A DNA stretch of 64,000 bases from Mycolicibacterium sp. MU0050 (GCF_963378085.1 NZ_OY726395.1:2666001-2730000); one strand, 5' to 3'; numbered from the stretch's first letter, positions 1 through 15,028 are shown. The notes: generated by a model not told the origin, from the letters alone. Numbers and translations: made by a program.

Positions 1-2
1 GC

Positions 3-560
3 ACGTTCGCCCGCGACGCGCTGACCGCCGGTGAGGCCGTGGTGGTGACCTCCGAGCGCGGGGCGCCGATCGGCCTGGTGCCCGAGTTCGAGGACGCCGG
101 CGACGACCTCGACGAGGACGGCCTCGGCGGCGACTTCCCCGCGGTGCTGTCCTGGACGGTGTACTCGTTGCCGGCGGTGCCCGCCCCGGAGTACATCGAC
201 CTCGGCGAGGCCGAGTACGCACTGCGTTCGGCGGTGCGCTCGGCGGCCGAGGCGCTCACGGCCCTGCGCGCGGGCGGAACCGGCCTCGACGTCGATGACC
301 CCCGCGCGATGGTCGAGCAGGTGTTGGCGGCGACCCATGGCCACGACGCGCCGCCGCACGCACCGACCCGGGCGCTGCGGGTGCTCGAGAACGCCGCTCA
401 GGTCGACGCGATCATCGCGGTCAGCGCCGGGTTGCTGCCGATCGCCGCGCAATCCTCCTCGGCGGCGCAACTGGCCTCGGATGCGCTGCGGCCGCTGGCG
501 GCCGTGGTGCGCTCAGCGCGGCTCGCGGCTGTTACCGCGATCCTGCATTCGGCGTGGTAG
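3..560 (+). CDS. conserved mycobacterial protein of unknown function, 5' end missing
   Basis: This reading frame is open from the first complete codon at the left edge, so only the C-terminal 185 residues are present. Its place next to hemH matches the gene Rv1486c in M. tuberculosis, which has no known function. The visible part has an acidic stretch ([11 protein letters not shown]) followed by Ala/Leu-rich helices and no recognisable catalytic motif. It converges on hemH and the two genes overlap by 29 bases at their 3' ends. The family assignment rests on synteny recalled from memory. Confidence 0.7.
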   Translation, partial: TFARDALTAGEAVVVTSERGAPIGLVPEFEDAGDDLDEDGLGGDFPAVLSWTVYSLPAVPAPEYIDLGEAEYALRSAVRSAAEALTALRAGGTGLDVDDPRAMVEQVLAATHGHDAPPHAPTRALRVLENAAQVDAIIAVSAGLLPIAAQSSSAAQLASDALRPLAAVVRSARLAAVTAILHSAW

Positions 561-1563
561 CGCAGCAGCCGGGCGAGCAGGGCGCGCCGTTGATGCTGAA
601 GCCGTAGCCCGGCACCGGATTCGGGCCCGGGACGCGGACCGGTTCGGAGCCGCTGCGCAGTTCGTCGATCAGGTCGACGATCATCCGCGCGAAGCGCACG
701 TCGTCGTTCGGGGTGAATGCGCGCACCACCGGCAGCCCCGCGGCCTCCGCCTGCTCGGCCACCTCGTTGTCGAGGTCCCACACCACCTCGATGTGGTCGG
801 CGACGAAGCCGATGGGACACAGAATGACCGCGGGAACACCGCGCCGGGTCAGCGCCTCGATGTGATCGCCGACATCCGGTTCCAACCACGGGACCTGCGG
901 CGGACCGGAGCGCGACTGCCACACCTGGTCGTAGGACTCGTAGCCGGCCGCCGCCGCGACCAGCGCCGAGGCGTAGCCGACCTGGCGGCTGTACAACTGC
1001 GGGCCGTGCCGGGCGTCGGCGGCCAGCGGGATGGAATGCGCGGTGAACACCAGCCGCGCCTGCTCGCGCAGCGACTCGGCCAGCCGGCCGCGCGCCTCGG
1101 CGATGGCGTCGGCGAACAACTCGACGAAAAGCGGATGGTCGAAGAACTGGCGCAGCTTGACCAACTCCGGCGCGCCCGGGCCGGCCGCGGCGCGGGCGCG
1201 GGCGATGTCCTCGGTGTATTGCGTACACCCCGAGTAGCCGCCCCAGGCCGACGTCGCGAACACCGCCGCGCGTCGAATTCCGCTGTCCCGCATGGCGACG
1301 ACGGTGTCCTCGAGGTACGGCTCCCAGTTCCGGTTGCCGAAGTAGACCGGCAGGTCGGTCTGGGTGCGCAGCTGTTCGATCAACGCCCGGTTGATGCCGT
1401 TGATGGGCGAGACCCCGCCGAAATGCAGATAGTGCTCGGCGACCTCGTCGAGCCGCTCGGCCGGGATGTCACGGCCCCGGGTGACGTTCTCCAGGAACGG
1501 CCGCACCTGCTCCGGGCCCTCCGGACCGCCGAAGGACAGCAGCAGAACGGCATCGAAGTCCAT
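532..1563 (-). CDS. hemH: ferrochelatase
   Basis: This is a 343-residue ferrochelatase (hemZ in M. tuberculosis). It inserts ferrous iron into the porphyrin ring in the last part of haem synthesis; in actinobacteria the physiological substrate is coproporphyrin III. The N-terminus [17 protein letters not shown] and the TAHSIP segment with the catalytic histidine are typical. The C-terminus carries a CSPGCC cluster, and a further Cys lies in the [10 protein letters not shown] segment. Together these match the cysteines that bind a [2Fe-2S] cluster in actinobacterial ferrochelatases. It starts 9 bases after inhA and is the last gene of the fabG1-inhA-hemH operon. Confidence 0.95.
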   Translation of the reverse strand: MDFDAVLLLSFGGPEGPEQVRPFLENVTRGRDIPAERLDEVAEHYLHFGGVSPINGINRALIEQLRTQTDLPVYFGNRNWEPYLEDTVVAMRDSGIRRAAVFATSAWGGYSGCTQYTEDIARARAAAGPGAPELVKLRQFFDHPLFVELFADAIAEARGRLAESLREQARLVFTAHSIPLAADARHGPQLYSRQVGYASALVAAAAGYESYDQVWQSRSGPPQVPWLEPDVGDHIEALTRRGVPAVILCPIGFVADHIEVVWDLDNEVAEQAEAAGLPVVRAFTPNDDVRFARMIVDLIDELRSGSEPVRVPGPNPVPGYGFSINGAPCSPGCCATTPNAGSR

Positions 1564-1572
1564 GGCAGTCCG

Positions 1573-2382
1573 TCAGAGCAGCTGGGTGGAGGCGCCGCCG
1601 TCGGCGTAGATGATGGTGCCCGTGGTGGCCGGCAGCCAGTCCGACAGCAACGCGCACACGGTCTTGGCCACCGGCGTCGGGTCCTTCATGTTCCAGCCCA
1701 ACGGGGCCCGCTGATCCCAGCCCTCCTCGAGCAGCTGCATCTGCGCACCGGCCTCGTCGCCCAGTGCGCCACCGACGATGGCGCTCATGGCCAGCGTCCG
1801 GATGGGCCCGGCGGCAACAAGATTGGAGCGGACGCCGACCTTGCCGGCTTCGCGCGCGACGAACCGGTTGACCGACTCCAGCGCACTCTTGGCGACGGTC
1901 ATCCAGTTGTAGGCCGGCATCGCGCGGGTGGGGTCGAAGTCCATTCCGACGATGCCGCCGCCCGGATTCATGATCGGCAGGACGGCCTTGGCCAGCGAGG
2001 CATACGAGTACGCCGAGATGTGGATGCCCTTGGCCACGTCCTCGTACGGCGCGTCGAAGAACGGGTTGACGCCCATCCCGGTCTGCGGCATGAAGCCGAT
2101 GGAGTGCACCACACCGTCGAGCTTGTTGCCCTCGCCGATGACCTCGGTGATCCGGCCGGCCAGGCTGTCGAGGTGCTCGGTGTTCTGCACGTCGAGTTCC
2201 AGCAGCGGGGCCGGGTTGGGCAGCCGGTCGGCGATGCGCTGGATCAACTTCATTCGGTCGAACCCGGTCAGCACCAGCTCGGCGCCGGCCTCCTGGGCCA
2301 CCTTGGCGATGTGGAACGCGATGGACGAGTCGGTGATGATCCCCGTGACGAGGATCCGCTTACCTTCGAGAAAGCCTGCCAT
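1573..2382 (-). CDS. inhA: NADH-dependent enoyl-[ACP] reductase InhA
   Basis: InhA reduces long-chain 2-trans-enoyl-ACP in the FAS-II cycle that builds meromycolic acids, and is the target of activated isoniazid and ethionamide. The protein is 269 residues, the usual length, starting at [15 protein letters not shown]. The frame runs on upstream, but that part shows no similarity to the family. Ser94 (in VHSIGFMP) and the Tyr158/Lys165 pair (YNWMTVAK) are all present, so the commonly mutated resistance position is wild type. It lies 50 bases downstream of fabG1 in the same operon. Confidence 0.98.
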   Translation of the reverse strand: MAGFLEGKRILVTGIITDSSIAFHIAKVAQEAGAELVLTGFDRMKLIQRIADRLPNPAPLLELDVQNTEHLDSLAGRITEVIGEGNKLDGVVHSIGFMPQTGMGVNPFFDAPYEDVAKGIHISAYSYASLAKAVLPIMNPGGGIVGMDFDPTRAMPAYNWMTVAKSALESVNRFVAREAGKVGVRSNLVAAGPIRTLAMSAIVGGALGDEAGAQMQLLEEGWDQRAPLGWNMKDPTPVAKTVCALLSDWLPATTGTIIYADGGASTQLL

Positions 2383-2432
2383 GTCGTGAGTCCTGATTCT
2401 CTTCTGAGTGCTGTTTTCGTTCGTACGGCGGG

Positions 2433-4270
<1,838 letters not shown>

Positions 4271-4295
4271 AAACGCTCAGTCTTCTTTCTCGCGG

Positions 4296-5240
4296 TCATT
4301 GCCGGCCCGCCAGCGCGCCGCGGCGCCGAGACGCGACGAACCGCACGATGTCGGCGATCCAGTCCCGGTCGGTGCGCAGCGTCAACAGGGGCGCGCCGCA
4401 CCGCCGCAGCGTGCGGGCCACCTCCTGACGGTGTGCGGCGGCGGCCTTCTCGAAGTCGTCGCGGAGTTGGGCGTCGATGGTGAATTCGCGGGTGACCCCG
4501 GACTCGGTGTCCTGCAGCACCACGTCGCCGACGTCGGGGAGCTCGACGTCGCGCGGATCGAGCACCTCGATGCCCAGAACCTCGTGGCGCGCGGAGATGG
4601 CGCGCAGCGGGCGCATCCAGTCGATGGGCCCGAGGAAGTCGCTGATCACCACCGCCATCCCGCGACGGCGCTCCGGCCGCCGCAGCGCGTCGATGGCGGC
4701 GCCCAGGTTGCCGCGCACCCCCTGCGGCGCCCGCGGCATCGTGGCGATGGTGCGCAACAGGGTCTGCTCGTGCTGACGTCCGGACAGCGCCGGCACGCGA
4801 ACCATGTTGTCCCCGTTGGCGATCAACGCCCCGAGCCGGTTTCCGCCCCCGCTGTTGAGGTAGGTGATCGCCGCGGCGGCGGCGACCGCCAGATCCCGCT
4901 TCTCGCAGCCGGTGGTGCCGAAGTCGAGGCTGGCCGACATGTCGACCACCAGCCAGGTCTCCAGTTCGCGGTCGGCGATCATCTGGCGGACGTGCGGGTG
5001 GGTGGTACGCGCGGTCACCGACCAGTCCATCCGGCGCACGTCGTCGCCGGGCTGATACATCCGCGACTCCCCCGGCTCCGAACCCGGGCCGGGGATCAGG
5101 CCCAGGTGGTCGCCGTGCAGGACGCCGTCGAGCTTGCGCTTGACGGTGAGTTCCAGCGTGCGCAGGGCCGCCGAGAGTTTCGGATCGCCGATCTCGCCGC
5201 GCTGAAACGACGGCGGATGGACGGACTGCGAGTCACTCAC
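4296..5240 (-). CDS. DUF58 domain protein of the MoxR operon
   Basis: This 314-residue cytoplasmic protein corresponds to Rv1480. The DUF58 signature is visible as GESRMYQPGDDVRRMDW near residues 55-72, followed by a VWA-like fold with DMSASLDFGTTG. Its GTG start overlaps the moxR1 stop codon as GTGA, so translation is probably coupled. DUF58 proteins are constant partners of MoxR ATPases and are thought to be adaptor or client proteins. No enzymatic motif is seen. Confidence 0.9.
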   Translation of the reverse strand: MSDSQSVHPPSFQRGEIGDPKLSAALRTLELTVKRKLDGVLHGDHLGLIPGPGSEPGESRMYQPGDDVRRMDWSVTARTTHPHVRQMIADRELETWLVVDMSASLDFGTTGCEKRDLAVAAAAAITYLNSGGGNRLGALIANGDNMVRVPALSGRQHEQTLLRTIATMPRAPQGVRGNLGAAIDALRRPERRRGMAVVISDFLGPIDWMRPLRAISARHEVLGIEVLDPRDVELPDVGDVVLQDTESGVTREFTIDAQLRDDFEKAAAAHRQEVARTLRRCGAPLLTLRTDRDWIADIVRFVASRRRGALAGRQ

Positions 5241-6358
5241 CGACCGTTGGCCGCCGCAGCCGGCACCCCGGCGGGTGCCGCATTACCTTGCTGAGCAACA
5301 GCATTCACCTGCGGCAGCGCCACCGTCTGCAGCACCCGGTTGATCACGGTCTCCGGGGAGATGTCGTCGGCCAGCGCGTCGTAGGTCAGCACCAGTCGGT
5401 GCCGCAGCACGTCCGGGATGACCTCGATGACGTCCTGCGGGATCACGTAGTCGCGGCCGCGCACCAGCGCCAGCGCCCGGGCCGCGGCGATCACGCCCAG
5501 CGACGCCCGCGGCGAGGCGCCGAACGCCACCCAGGCCTTGACGTCGTTGAGGCCGAACTGCTCGGGCTGGCGGGTCGCGGTGATCACCCGCACCACGTAG
5601 TCGACCAGCGCGTGGTGGACGAAGTTGTTGGCGGCCAGGTCCTGCAGGCGCAGCAGGTCGCCGGGGTTCAGGATCTGCTTGGGCTCCGGGGGCGTCACGC
5701 CCATCCGGTAGATGATCTCGCGTTCCTCCTCGGGGCTGGGATAGTCCACATTGATCTTGAACAGGAAGCGGTCCCGCTGGGCTTCCGGCAGCGGGTACAC
5801 GCCCTCGTTCTCGATCGGGTTCTGGGTGGCCATCACCAGGAACGGCTTGGGTAGCGGGTAGGTCTTGCCGCCGATGGAGATCTTGCGCTCGGCCATCACC
5901 TCGAGCAGCGCGGACTGCACCTTGGCGGGGGCGCGGTTGATCTCGTCGGCCAGCAGGAAGTTCACCACCACCGGACCGAGTTCGATGTCGAACTCCTCGC
6001 GGCCCTGACGGTAGATCCGGGTGCCGACGATGTCGGTGGGCACGAGGTCCGGGGTGAACTGGATGCGGGCGAAGGTACCGCCGACGACTTTGGCGAAGGT
6101 CTCCACGGCGAGCGTCTTGGCGACGCCGGGAACGCCTTCGAGCAGGACGTGCCCCTTGGCCAGCAGGCCCACCAGAATGCGCTCGACCAGCTGGTCCTGA
6201 CCGACGATGATGCGCTTGACCTCGAAGATCGCCCGCTCGAGGGTGTGCACCTCAGCCGCCAGGCCGTTGGGTCCACCCGCCGGAGCACCTGTCGACGGCG
6301 GGGCCGCGTGTGCGCCGGAGGCCGGCGTGTAGTTGGGCGCCCCACCTGGTGATGTCAT
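5237..6358 (-). CDS. moxR1: MoxR-family AAA+ ATPase
   Basis: A 373-residue AAA+ ATPase, first gene of the three-gene MoxR operon. After a Pro/Ala/Gly-rich N-terminal 30 residues come the Walker A motif GVPGVAKT, the Walker B motif LLADEINRAP and the sensor region MATQNPIENEGVYPLPEAQ typical of MoxR proteins. A C-terminal Ala-rich tail follows the lid domain. It probably acts as a chaperone-like remodeller with the DUF58 and VWA proteins. A GGAGG ribosome site lies 9 bases before the ATG. It follows ripB on the same strand, 194 bases downstream and behind a hairpin, so it likely has its own promoter. Confidence 0.93.
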   Translation of the reverse strand: MTSPGGAPNYTPASGAHAAPPSTGAPAGGPNGLAAEVHTLERAIFEVKRIIVGQDQLVERILVGLLAKGHVLLEGVPGVAKTLAVETFAKVVGGTFARIQFTPDLVPTDIVGTRIYRQGREEFDIELGPVVVNFLLADEINRAPAKVQSALLEVMAERKISIGGKTYPLPKPFLVMATQNPIENEGVYPLPEAQRDRFLFKINVDYPSPEEEREIIYRMGVTPPEPKQILNPGDLLRLQDLAANNFVHHALVDYVVRVITATRQPEQFGLNDVKAWVAFGASPRASLGVIAAARALALVRGRDYVIPQDVIEVIPDVLRHRLVLTYDALADDISPETVINRVLQTVALPQVNAVAQQGNAAPAGVPAAAANGR

Positions 6359-6525
6359 CGACTACGTCCTCCAGACTCCTGCATGATCCTGCTTCGATTG
6401 CCTACCCGGGCGGCGCGGTCACCATCTCCGACGGCGCCGTTGCCCGGACTCAACTATTCCAGGCAGTTCGGATTCCGTCGACGTGCCCCACCGGCTATCA
6501 GGATTTGCTTAGCAAGGCCGCCGGT

Positions 6526-6551
6526 GGACGCCCGCCGGGGGCACCGCGGCC
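6526..6551 (-). terminator. hairpin after ripB
   Basis: Immediately after the ripB stop, GGCCGCGGTG pairs with CACCGGCGGCC in a 10-bp stem with one bulged base and a 15-base loop, followed by CTTGCT. This would end the ripA-ripB transcript and separate it from moxR1. It lacks a true T-run, as is common in mycobacterial terminators. Confidence 0.5.
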
Positions 6552-6552
6552 C

Positions 6553-7251
6553 TCAGGACTCGATGATGCGGGCCACGTAGGGCTGCAGACCGGCCGTGCG
6601 CACCGGGCTGACCGTGACCTTGCCGGCGCTGCCGGAGGCCTCCAGCATGCGGCCCGCACCCAGGAAGATCGCCACGTGCTGGCTGCCGCCGGGCCCCCAG
6701 AACAGCAGATCCCCACGCTTGGCCTGCGACACCGGCACCTTGCGCCCGGTGTCGTACTGGTCCCCGGAGTACTTCGGGATCAGCACGCCGACCCCGGCGT
6801 AGGCGAACTGGGTGAACCCCGAGCAGTCGAACCCGACGGTGCCCGCCCCGGAGTCGATCCCGGTCGACGGCCCGGTCGGTTTGCCGCCGCCCCACGAGTA
6901 CGGCACACCCATCTGGGTTCCGCCGCGCCGGATGACGTACTCGATGGCCTGCGGGCCGCGTACCCGGCCGGGGTTGACTCCGGTCGGCGCGCCACCGATG
7001 CCGATGCTCGACAGGAACTTGCGCCCGAGGTCCATGGTCGCCTGGGTCGCCTGCGCGGTGGCCGCCAGCGAGGCGTTGGCAATGGCCAACGGATCCCCGG
7101 GCGCGCCCGCGCTGAGCACCTTCGGCAGGGTGGGGTCCCACGCCCCGGCGTCGGGTTCGGCCGCGGCAGGGGTTGCGAGCCCCGCCGCCAGCACGATCGC
7201 CACCACCGCGGTCAACAGGACGCGCTGGTAACGGAACAGCTTGTGGCGCAT
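6553..7251 (-). CDS. ripB: peptidoglycan endopeptidase RipB (NlpC/P60)
   Basis: A secreted D,L-endopeptidase of 232 residues that cleaves the peptide stem between D-glutamate and meso-diaminopimelate. It has a signal peptide (MRHKLFRYQR then a hydrophobic run, cleavage after ATPAAA). It lacks the long coiled coil of RipA and goes almost straight to the NlpC/P60 domain. The catalytic Cys143 is in FDCSG, the His in SQHVAIFLG and the third polar residue in MLEAS. It lies 16 bases downstream of ripA, and the catalytic domains are near-duplicates, which points to a tandem duplication. Confidence 0.95.
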   Translation of the reverse strand: MRHKLFRYQRVLLTAVVAIVLAAGLATPAAAEPDAGAWDPTLPKVLSAGAPGDPLAIANASLAATAQATQATMDLGRKFLSSIGIGGAPTGVNPGRVRGPQAIEYVIRRGGTQMGVPYSWGGGKPTGPSTGIDSGAGTVGFDCSGFTQFAYAGVGVLIPKYSGDQYDTGRKVPVSQAKRGDLLFWGPGGSQHVAIFLGAGRMLEASGSAGKVTVSPVRTAGLQPYVARIIES

Positions 7252-7267
7252 AGATTTACATCTTCCG

Positions 7268-8728
7268 TCAGTATTCGATGTAGCGGACGACGTGCGGGGT
7301 CATGCCGCTGGTGCGCACCGGCGAGATCTTGACGTGCGAACCGGTGTAGGGCGCTTCGAGCATCTGCCCATCCCCCAGGTAGATCGTGACGTGCTGGCTG
7401 CCGCCGGGACCGTAGAAGATGACGTCTCCGCGGCGCATCTGCGACGACGGGATCTTGCGGCCCATGTTGTACTGCGACCCGGAGTAGTGCGGCAGCTTGA
7501 TCCCCACCCCGGCGAAGGCGTAGAGCACCAGGCCGGAGCAGTCGAATCCCACCGTGTTGGCCCCGGAGTCGATACCCCGGCTGGGACCCGCGGCGTTCCC
7601 GCCACCCCAGGAGTACGGCACACCCATCTGCGACATGCCGCGCCGGATCACATATTCGGAGGCCTGCCGCCCGTAGACCCGCGGTATCGCGCCGTTGGTG
7701 ATGCCGGTGTCGGCGGGCTTGAGGATGCCGATCTTCTCCAGGAACTTGCGGCCGAGGTCCGCCGTGACCTGAGCGGACGTCGCCGAGATCTGCAGCACCG
7801 TGTTGACGATGGCGATCGGGTCGCCGGACATGAACGCGCTGGGCACCATCGGCAACGTGGTGTCCCACTGGCTGATGTCACCGTAGGGCACCACCCCGGC
7901 GGCCGCCTGCGGGCTGCGGTCCCAGTCCGCTTCCGGGCCGGGCGCGCCGGCGGGTGCGGGGGCCGACGGGGACGCCGCCGCACCGGTCTGGGCGGGTCCG
8001 GCCGGAGCGGCGGCGGGTGCCGGCCGCGCCGCCGCGAGGCGAGCCTTGGCCTCTTCGCGTTGCGCGGCCAACGCGTCGACCTGGGCCTGCTGCTCACTGA
8101 AGGTCTGCTGGGCGGACTTGAGCGCCTCGACGGCGGCGTCCTGACTGGATTGCGCCTCGCGCGCGGCCTGGTCGGCCTTCTCCTTGGCCGACCGGGCCAT
8201 CGACTCCTTGTTCACCTGCTCGGTGCGGGCGCGCTGCAGGTTGGCCATCACCTGATGGGAACTCACGGAGACGGTCTTGCTCGCCGACGCCGTCGCGATG
8301 ACGTCCTCCGGGGTCCGTGCGGTCAAATAGGACGCGGAAGGGCCGGCGACGTAGGTGGCGGCGGCGAACTCGTCGAACCGCTGCTGCGCGTCGGCGATCG
8401 CCGCGTTGGCGGCCTCGACCGCCTTGGCGCTCTCGTCGATCTGACGCTGGGCCAGGGCGGCGTTGTCGCGGGCGGTCTGCACGTCGACCAGCGCCTTGTT
8501 GACGCTCTCCTGCTGCAGCTGAATCTGCGCACCCAACTCGTCGAGGCGCTGGTTGGCCTCGGCGACGTCGGCGATCAATGCCGCCAGGCTGGTGGGGTTG
8601 GGCTCGGGATCGGCCGTCGCCACACCGGCGGTGAGAAGGCCCGGCGTGGCGATGAGCAACGCCAGCGCGGCAACCTGAGAAATGGCCCGGACGGGCACCA
8701 TGCGTCTCATTCGACTCGGTCTCCTCAT
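7268..8728 (-). CDS. ripA: peptidoglycan endopeptidase RipA (NlpC/P60, coiled-coil)
   Basis: RipA is a septal D,L-endopeptidase needed for daughter-cell separation. The 486-residue protein has an N-terminal signal peptide (cleavage near GVATADP), a long helical region with heptad Ala/Gln/Glu repeats (about residues 45-225) that acts as a pro-domain in this family, an Ala/Pro-rich linker, and the C-terminal NlpC/P60 domain. Catalytic Cys397, His446 and Glu458 have the same spacing as in M. tuberculosis RipA. ATG 8728 gives the MRR-type N-terminus of the family. A TTG at 8740 and an ATG at 8710, which has AGGAG before it, are alternatives. It is co-transcribed with ripB. Confidence 0.95.
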   Translation of the reverse strand: MRRPSRMRRMVPVRAISQVAALALLIATPGLLTAGVATADPEPNPTSLAALIADVAEANQRLDELGAQIQLQQESVNKALVDVQTARDNAALAQRQIDESAKAVEAANAAIADAQQRFDEFAAATYVAGPSASYLTARTPEDVIATASASKTVSVSSHQVMANLQRARTEQVNKESMARSAKEKADQAAREAQSSQDAAVEALKSAQQTFSEQQAQVDALAAQREEAKARLAAARPAPAAAPAGPAQTGAAASPSAPAPAGAPGPEADWDRSPQAAAGVVPYGDISQWDTTLPMVPSAFMSGDPIAIVNTVLQISATSAQVTADLGRKFLEKIGILKPADTGITNGAIPRVYGRQASEYVIRRGMSQMGVPYSWGGGNAAGPSRGIDSGANTVGFDCSGLVLYAFAGVGIKLPHYSGSQYNMGRKIPSSQMRRGDVIFYGPGGSQHVTIYLGDGQMLEAPYTGSHVKISPVRTSGMTPHVVRYIEY

Positions 8729-8868
8729 GGCTTTGCTCAAACCGATGGCCCCAACCCACTGCAGTCACAGGAGGCACACCTACACCAATAGGCTTAGTTT
8801 GCACCGTACGTCACTGTTGACGCTAAAGAAACTTCAGTCACAAATTACAAGAACGTAATTAAATGAAT

Positions 8869-8884
8869 GTGACCAAATGGTGAC
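8869..8884 (-). promoter_or_regulatory. GTCAC direct repeat upstream of ripA, candidate MtrA box
   Basis: On the minus strand GTCAC occurs twice with an 11-base period (GGTCACCATTTGGTCACA), about 140 bases before ripA. This sits in an AT-rich leader of roughly 190 bases that stands out from the GC-rich surroundings. Tandem GTCAC-type repeats at about one helical turn are the kind of site bound by the response regulator MtrA, which is known to control ripA in mycobacteria. A further GTCACA lies at 8837-8842 on the plus strand. Assignment is by motif only. Confidence 0.55.
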
Positions 8885-8920
8885 CTGGCGCCATTTGTCG
8901 AATAAGGCGCCGCGGGAGCC

Positions 8921-9487
8921 CTACGAGTCAGCAGAAGCGGTGTCTGCCTGCGGTTTTGGCGCATCGGCGGACTTCGCCCGAACTTGCAGCATTCGGGTGA
9001 GGACGGCGGCCAGTAATACGCCGACGGTAAGCACGATCGTCAGCCCGGTCCAGGGAAAGTCGGGGGTGTTCAACTGGTCGACGAAATTCTGCGCGGATTG
9101 CACCGGATTACCGGTCTTGGCGAGGTCTTCGCCGGCCTCGAGGGTGACGCGGTCGAACACCTGACTGTGGGTGCCGGCAAACGACGGACTGAGCACCAGC
9201 ACGGTGGCGTCAGGATGGGACTGGGCCACCACGGTCGCGATGTCCCGGAGTGGGGTGTCGATCGGCGGATTGGTGTCGATCACCACGACCTTGAGGTCGA
9301 TGCCCTGCTGCTGGGCGTCGGCGACCACGCGCTGCAACCCGGACTCGTCGGCCGGGGCCGCGCTGACGCCGTCGGCGGCGACCTCGGCGAGCACCACGTC
9401 CATGTCGACGTCGGGCGGGATGTAGGCCGGAAGAACCGGAACCAGGGGTGATTGCGGTGGCGTGGACAGCGTCTCCGGACCGAGCAT
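8921..9487 (-). CDS. membrane protein of unknown function (Rv1476 type)
   Basis: A 188-residue protein in the position of Rv1476. Most of it is a soluble domain with alternating hydrophobic strands (IDLKVVVIDTNPP, DATVLVLSPSF). This is followed by one membrane helix (about residues 150-170) and a short basic and polar tail. This looks like a membrane-tethered extracytoplasmic or cytoplasmic sensor-like domain, but no function is known. The frame reaches 9541, but ATG 9487 is preferred because TACCGT lies 7 bases before it, the leaderless spacing. It is divergent from acn and upstream of ripA on the same strand. Confidence 0.8.
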   Translation of the reverse strand: MLGPETLSTPPQSPLVPVLPAYIPPDVDMDVVLAEVAADGVSAAPADESGLQRVVADAQQQGIDLKVVVIDTNPPIDTPLRDIATVVAQSHPDATVLVLSPSFAGTHSQVFDRVTLEAGEDLAKTGNPVQSAQNFVDQLNTPDFPWTGLTIVLTVGVLLAAVLTRMLQVRAKSADAPKPQADTASADS

Positions 9488-9494
9488 GGGAAGC

Positions 9495-9500
9495 ACGGTA
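9495..9500 (-). promoter_or_regulatory. leaderless promoter -10 of the Rv1476-like gene
   Basis: TACCGT on the minus strand ends 7 bases before the ATG at 9487, so the transcript would begin at or next to the start codon. It supports the shorter reading of the gene. Confidence 0.5.
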
Positions 9501-9596
9501 CGCGACGAGTCCGGGACCGGGTTGGCAGCACGCGCGGCCAAGGGGAAGACTTGTCGTCAGGGCCTCGGGTCAGTCCACAGCCCGCCCACCCTAATG

Positions 9597-9612
9597 CAGT
9601 ACGAGCGTACTG
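9597..9612 (+). promoter_or_regulatory. AcnR operator in the acn promoter
   Basis: CAGTACGAGCGTACTG is an exact match to the AcnR-binding consensus CAGNACnnnCGTACTG described for Corynebacterium glutamicum and related actinobacteria. Its arms CAGTAC and GTACTG are fully symmetric. The likely acn -10 hexamer TAAAGT follows at 9614-9619, so a bound repressor would block RNA polymerase. Confidence 0.85.
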
Positions 9613-9674
9613 TTAAAGTAGTAGAGATCGCCGGCACAGCCCGTCGGCGAGACAACTAAACGCCGGGAGTTGAT

Positions 9675-12488
<2,814 letters not shown>

Positions 12489-12519
12489 GCGGGACACCGG
12501 AGAGGCGAGGGCATAGTCC

Positions 12520-13086
12520 ATGCCCAGAGTCAGTGAGGACCATCTGGCGGCTCGGCGCCGGCAGATCCTCGACGGCGCCCGTCGCTGCTTTGCCGAACAC
12601 GGCTACGAAAGAGCGACGGTGCGCCGCCTCGAGCAATCGATCGGTTTGTCGAGGGGTGCGATCTTCCACCATTTCCGCGACAAGGACTCACTCTTCTTCG
12701 AGCTCGCGCGCGAGGACGCCGAGCGGATGGCCGACGTGGCCTCCCGCGAGGGGCTGATCCAGGTGATGCGGGACCTGCTGGCCGCCCCGGAACAGTTCGA
12801 CTGGCTGGCGACCCGGCTGGAGATCGCCCGAAAACTCCGCAATGACCCGGAGTTTCACCAGGGCTGGGCGGAGCGCTCGGCCGAACTGTCAGCGGCCACC
12901 AGCGAACGGTTGCGGCGCCAGAAGCAGGCGGGTCGGCTGCGCGACGACGTGCCGGGTGAGGTGTTGCAGACATACCTGGACCTGGTGCTCGACGGGTTGG
13001 TGGCCCGGCTGGCGTCCGGCGACGACCCCGACGAACTCAGCGCGGTCCTCGATCTCGTCGAGGCCTCGGTGCGCCAACCGAACTGA
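12520..13086 (+). CDS. acnR: TetR-family repressor of aconitase
   Basis: A 188-residue TetR regulator corresponding to Rv1474c. The N-terminal helix-turn-helix reads ERATVRRLEQSIGLSRGAIFHHF (residues 28-50), and the rest is the helical ligand domain. AcnR of corynebacteria represses acn and responds to citrate and metal. The gene directly follows acn, and the exact AcnR consensus site sits in front of acn, so the role here is well supported. Its 3' end faces the small HTH gene. Confidence 0.93.
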   Translation: MPRVSEDHLAARRRQILDGARRCFAEHGYERATVRRLEQSIGLSRGAIFHHFRDKDSLFFELAREDAERMADVASREGLIQVMRDLLAAPEQFDWLATRLEIARKLRNDPEFHQGWAERSAELSAATSERLRRQKQAGRLRDDVPGEVLQTYLDLVLDGLVARLASGDDPDELSAVLDLVEASVRQPN

Positions 13087-13098
13087 GGCGGGCCGGTA

Positions 13099-13293
13099 TC
13101 AGCTGACGCGGCGGGTCCGATGGTTGGGCCCGCCGCGGCTGCGCATCGTGGTGCCCGACTCACGCAGCATCGAGTGGATGGACCCGTAGGAGCGCCCGGT
13201 CCTCGCGACCAGGGTCCGGATGCTCGCCCCGCCCTCGTAGGCGCGGCGCAGTTCGTCGATCAGCTGATCGCGCGCCTTGTTCGGCTTCTTCAT
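13099..13293 (-). CDS. 64-residue helix-turn-helix protein (Rv1473A type)
   Basis: A very small basic protein that starts at MKKPNKARDQLI and ends with an Arg-rich tail. The middle, GASIRTLVARTGRSYGSIHSM (residues 22-42), has the spacing of a helix-turn-helix, so it may bind DNA as a dimer without a separate sensor domain. GGGAGG lies 7 bases before the ATG, and a TACGCT hexamer at 13332-13337 could be its promoter. The place matches Rv1473A, annotated only as a possible regulator. The target is unknown. Confidence 0.8.
   Translation of the reverse strand: MKKPNKARDQLIDELRRAYEGGASIRTLVARTGRSYGSIHSMLRESGTTMRSRGGPNHRTRRVS
13108..13136 (+). terminator. terminator hairpin of acn-acnR inside the opposing gene
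   Basis: GCGGCGGGTCC pairs with GGGCCCGCCGC through 11 positions (one G-U in RNA) around a 7-base loop, 22 bases after the acnR stop. The hairpin lies within the 3' coding end of the convergent small HTH gene. No T-tract follows, so it would be an intrinsic site of the U-poor mycobacterial kind. Confidence 0.55.
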
Positions 13294-13399
13294 TGAGGCC
13301 TCCCGCAGTTGACAGGTCCCCGGCACCATCCAGCGTAGAACCGCCGTCGGCGAATGCGACCGGAATCGGTGAAACCTGCTGCGCGCGACTGGCGTCCCG

Positions 13400-15028
<1,629 letters not shown>

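Noticed and set aside
8741..8920. A cyclic-di-AMP (ydaO) riboswitch in the ripA leader
   Set aside because: Such switches precede some actinobacterial hydrolase genes, but this leader is AT-rich and I could not find the conserved GC-rich core or pairing.
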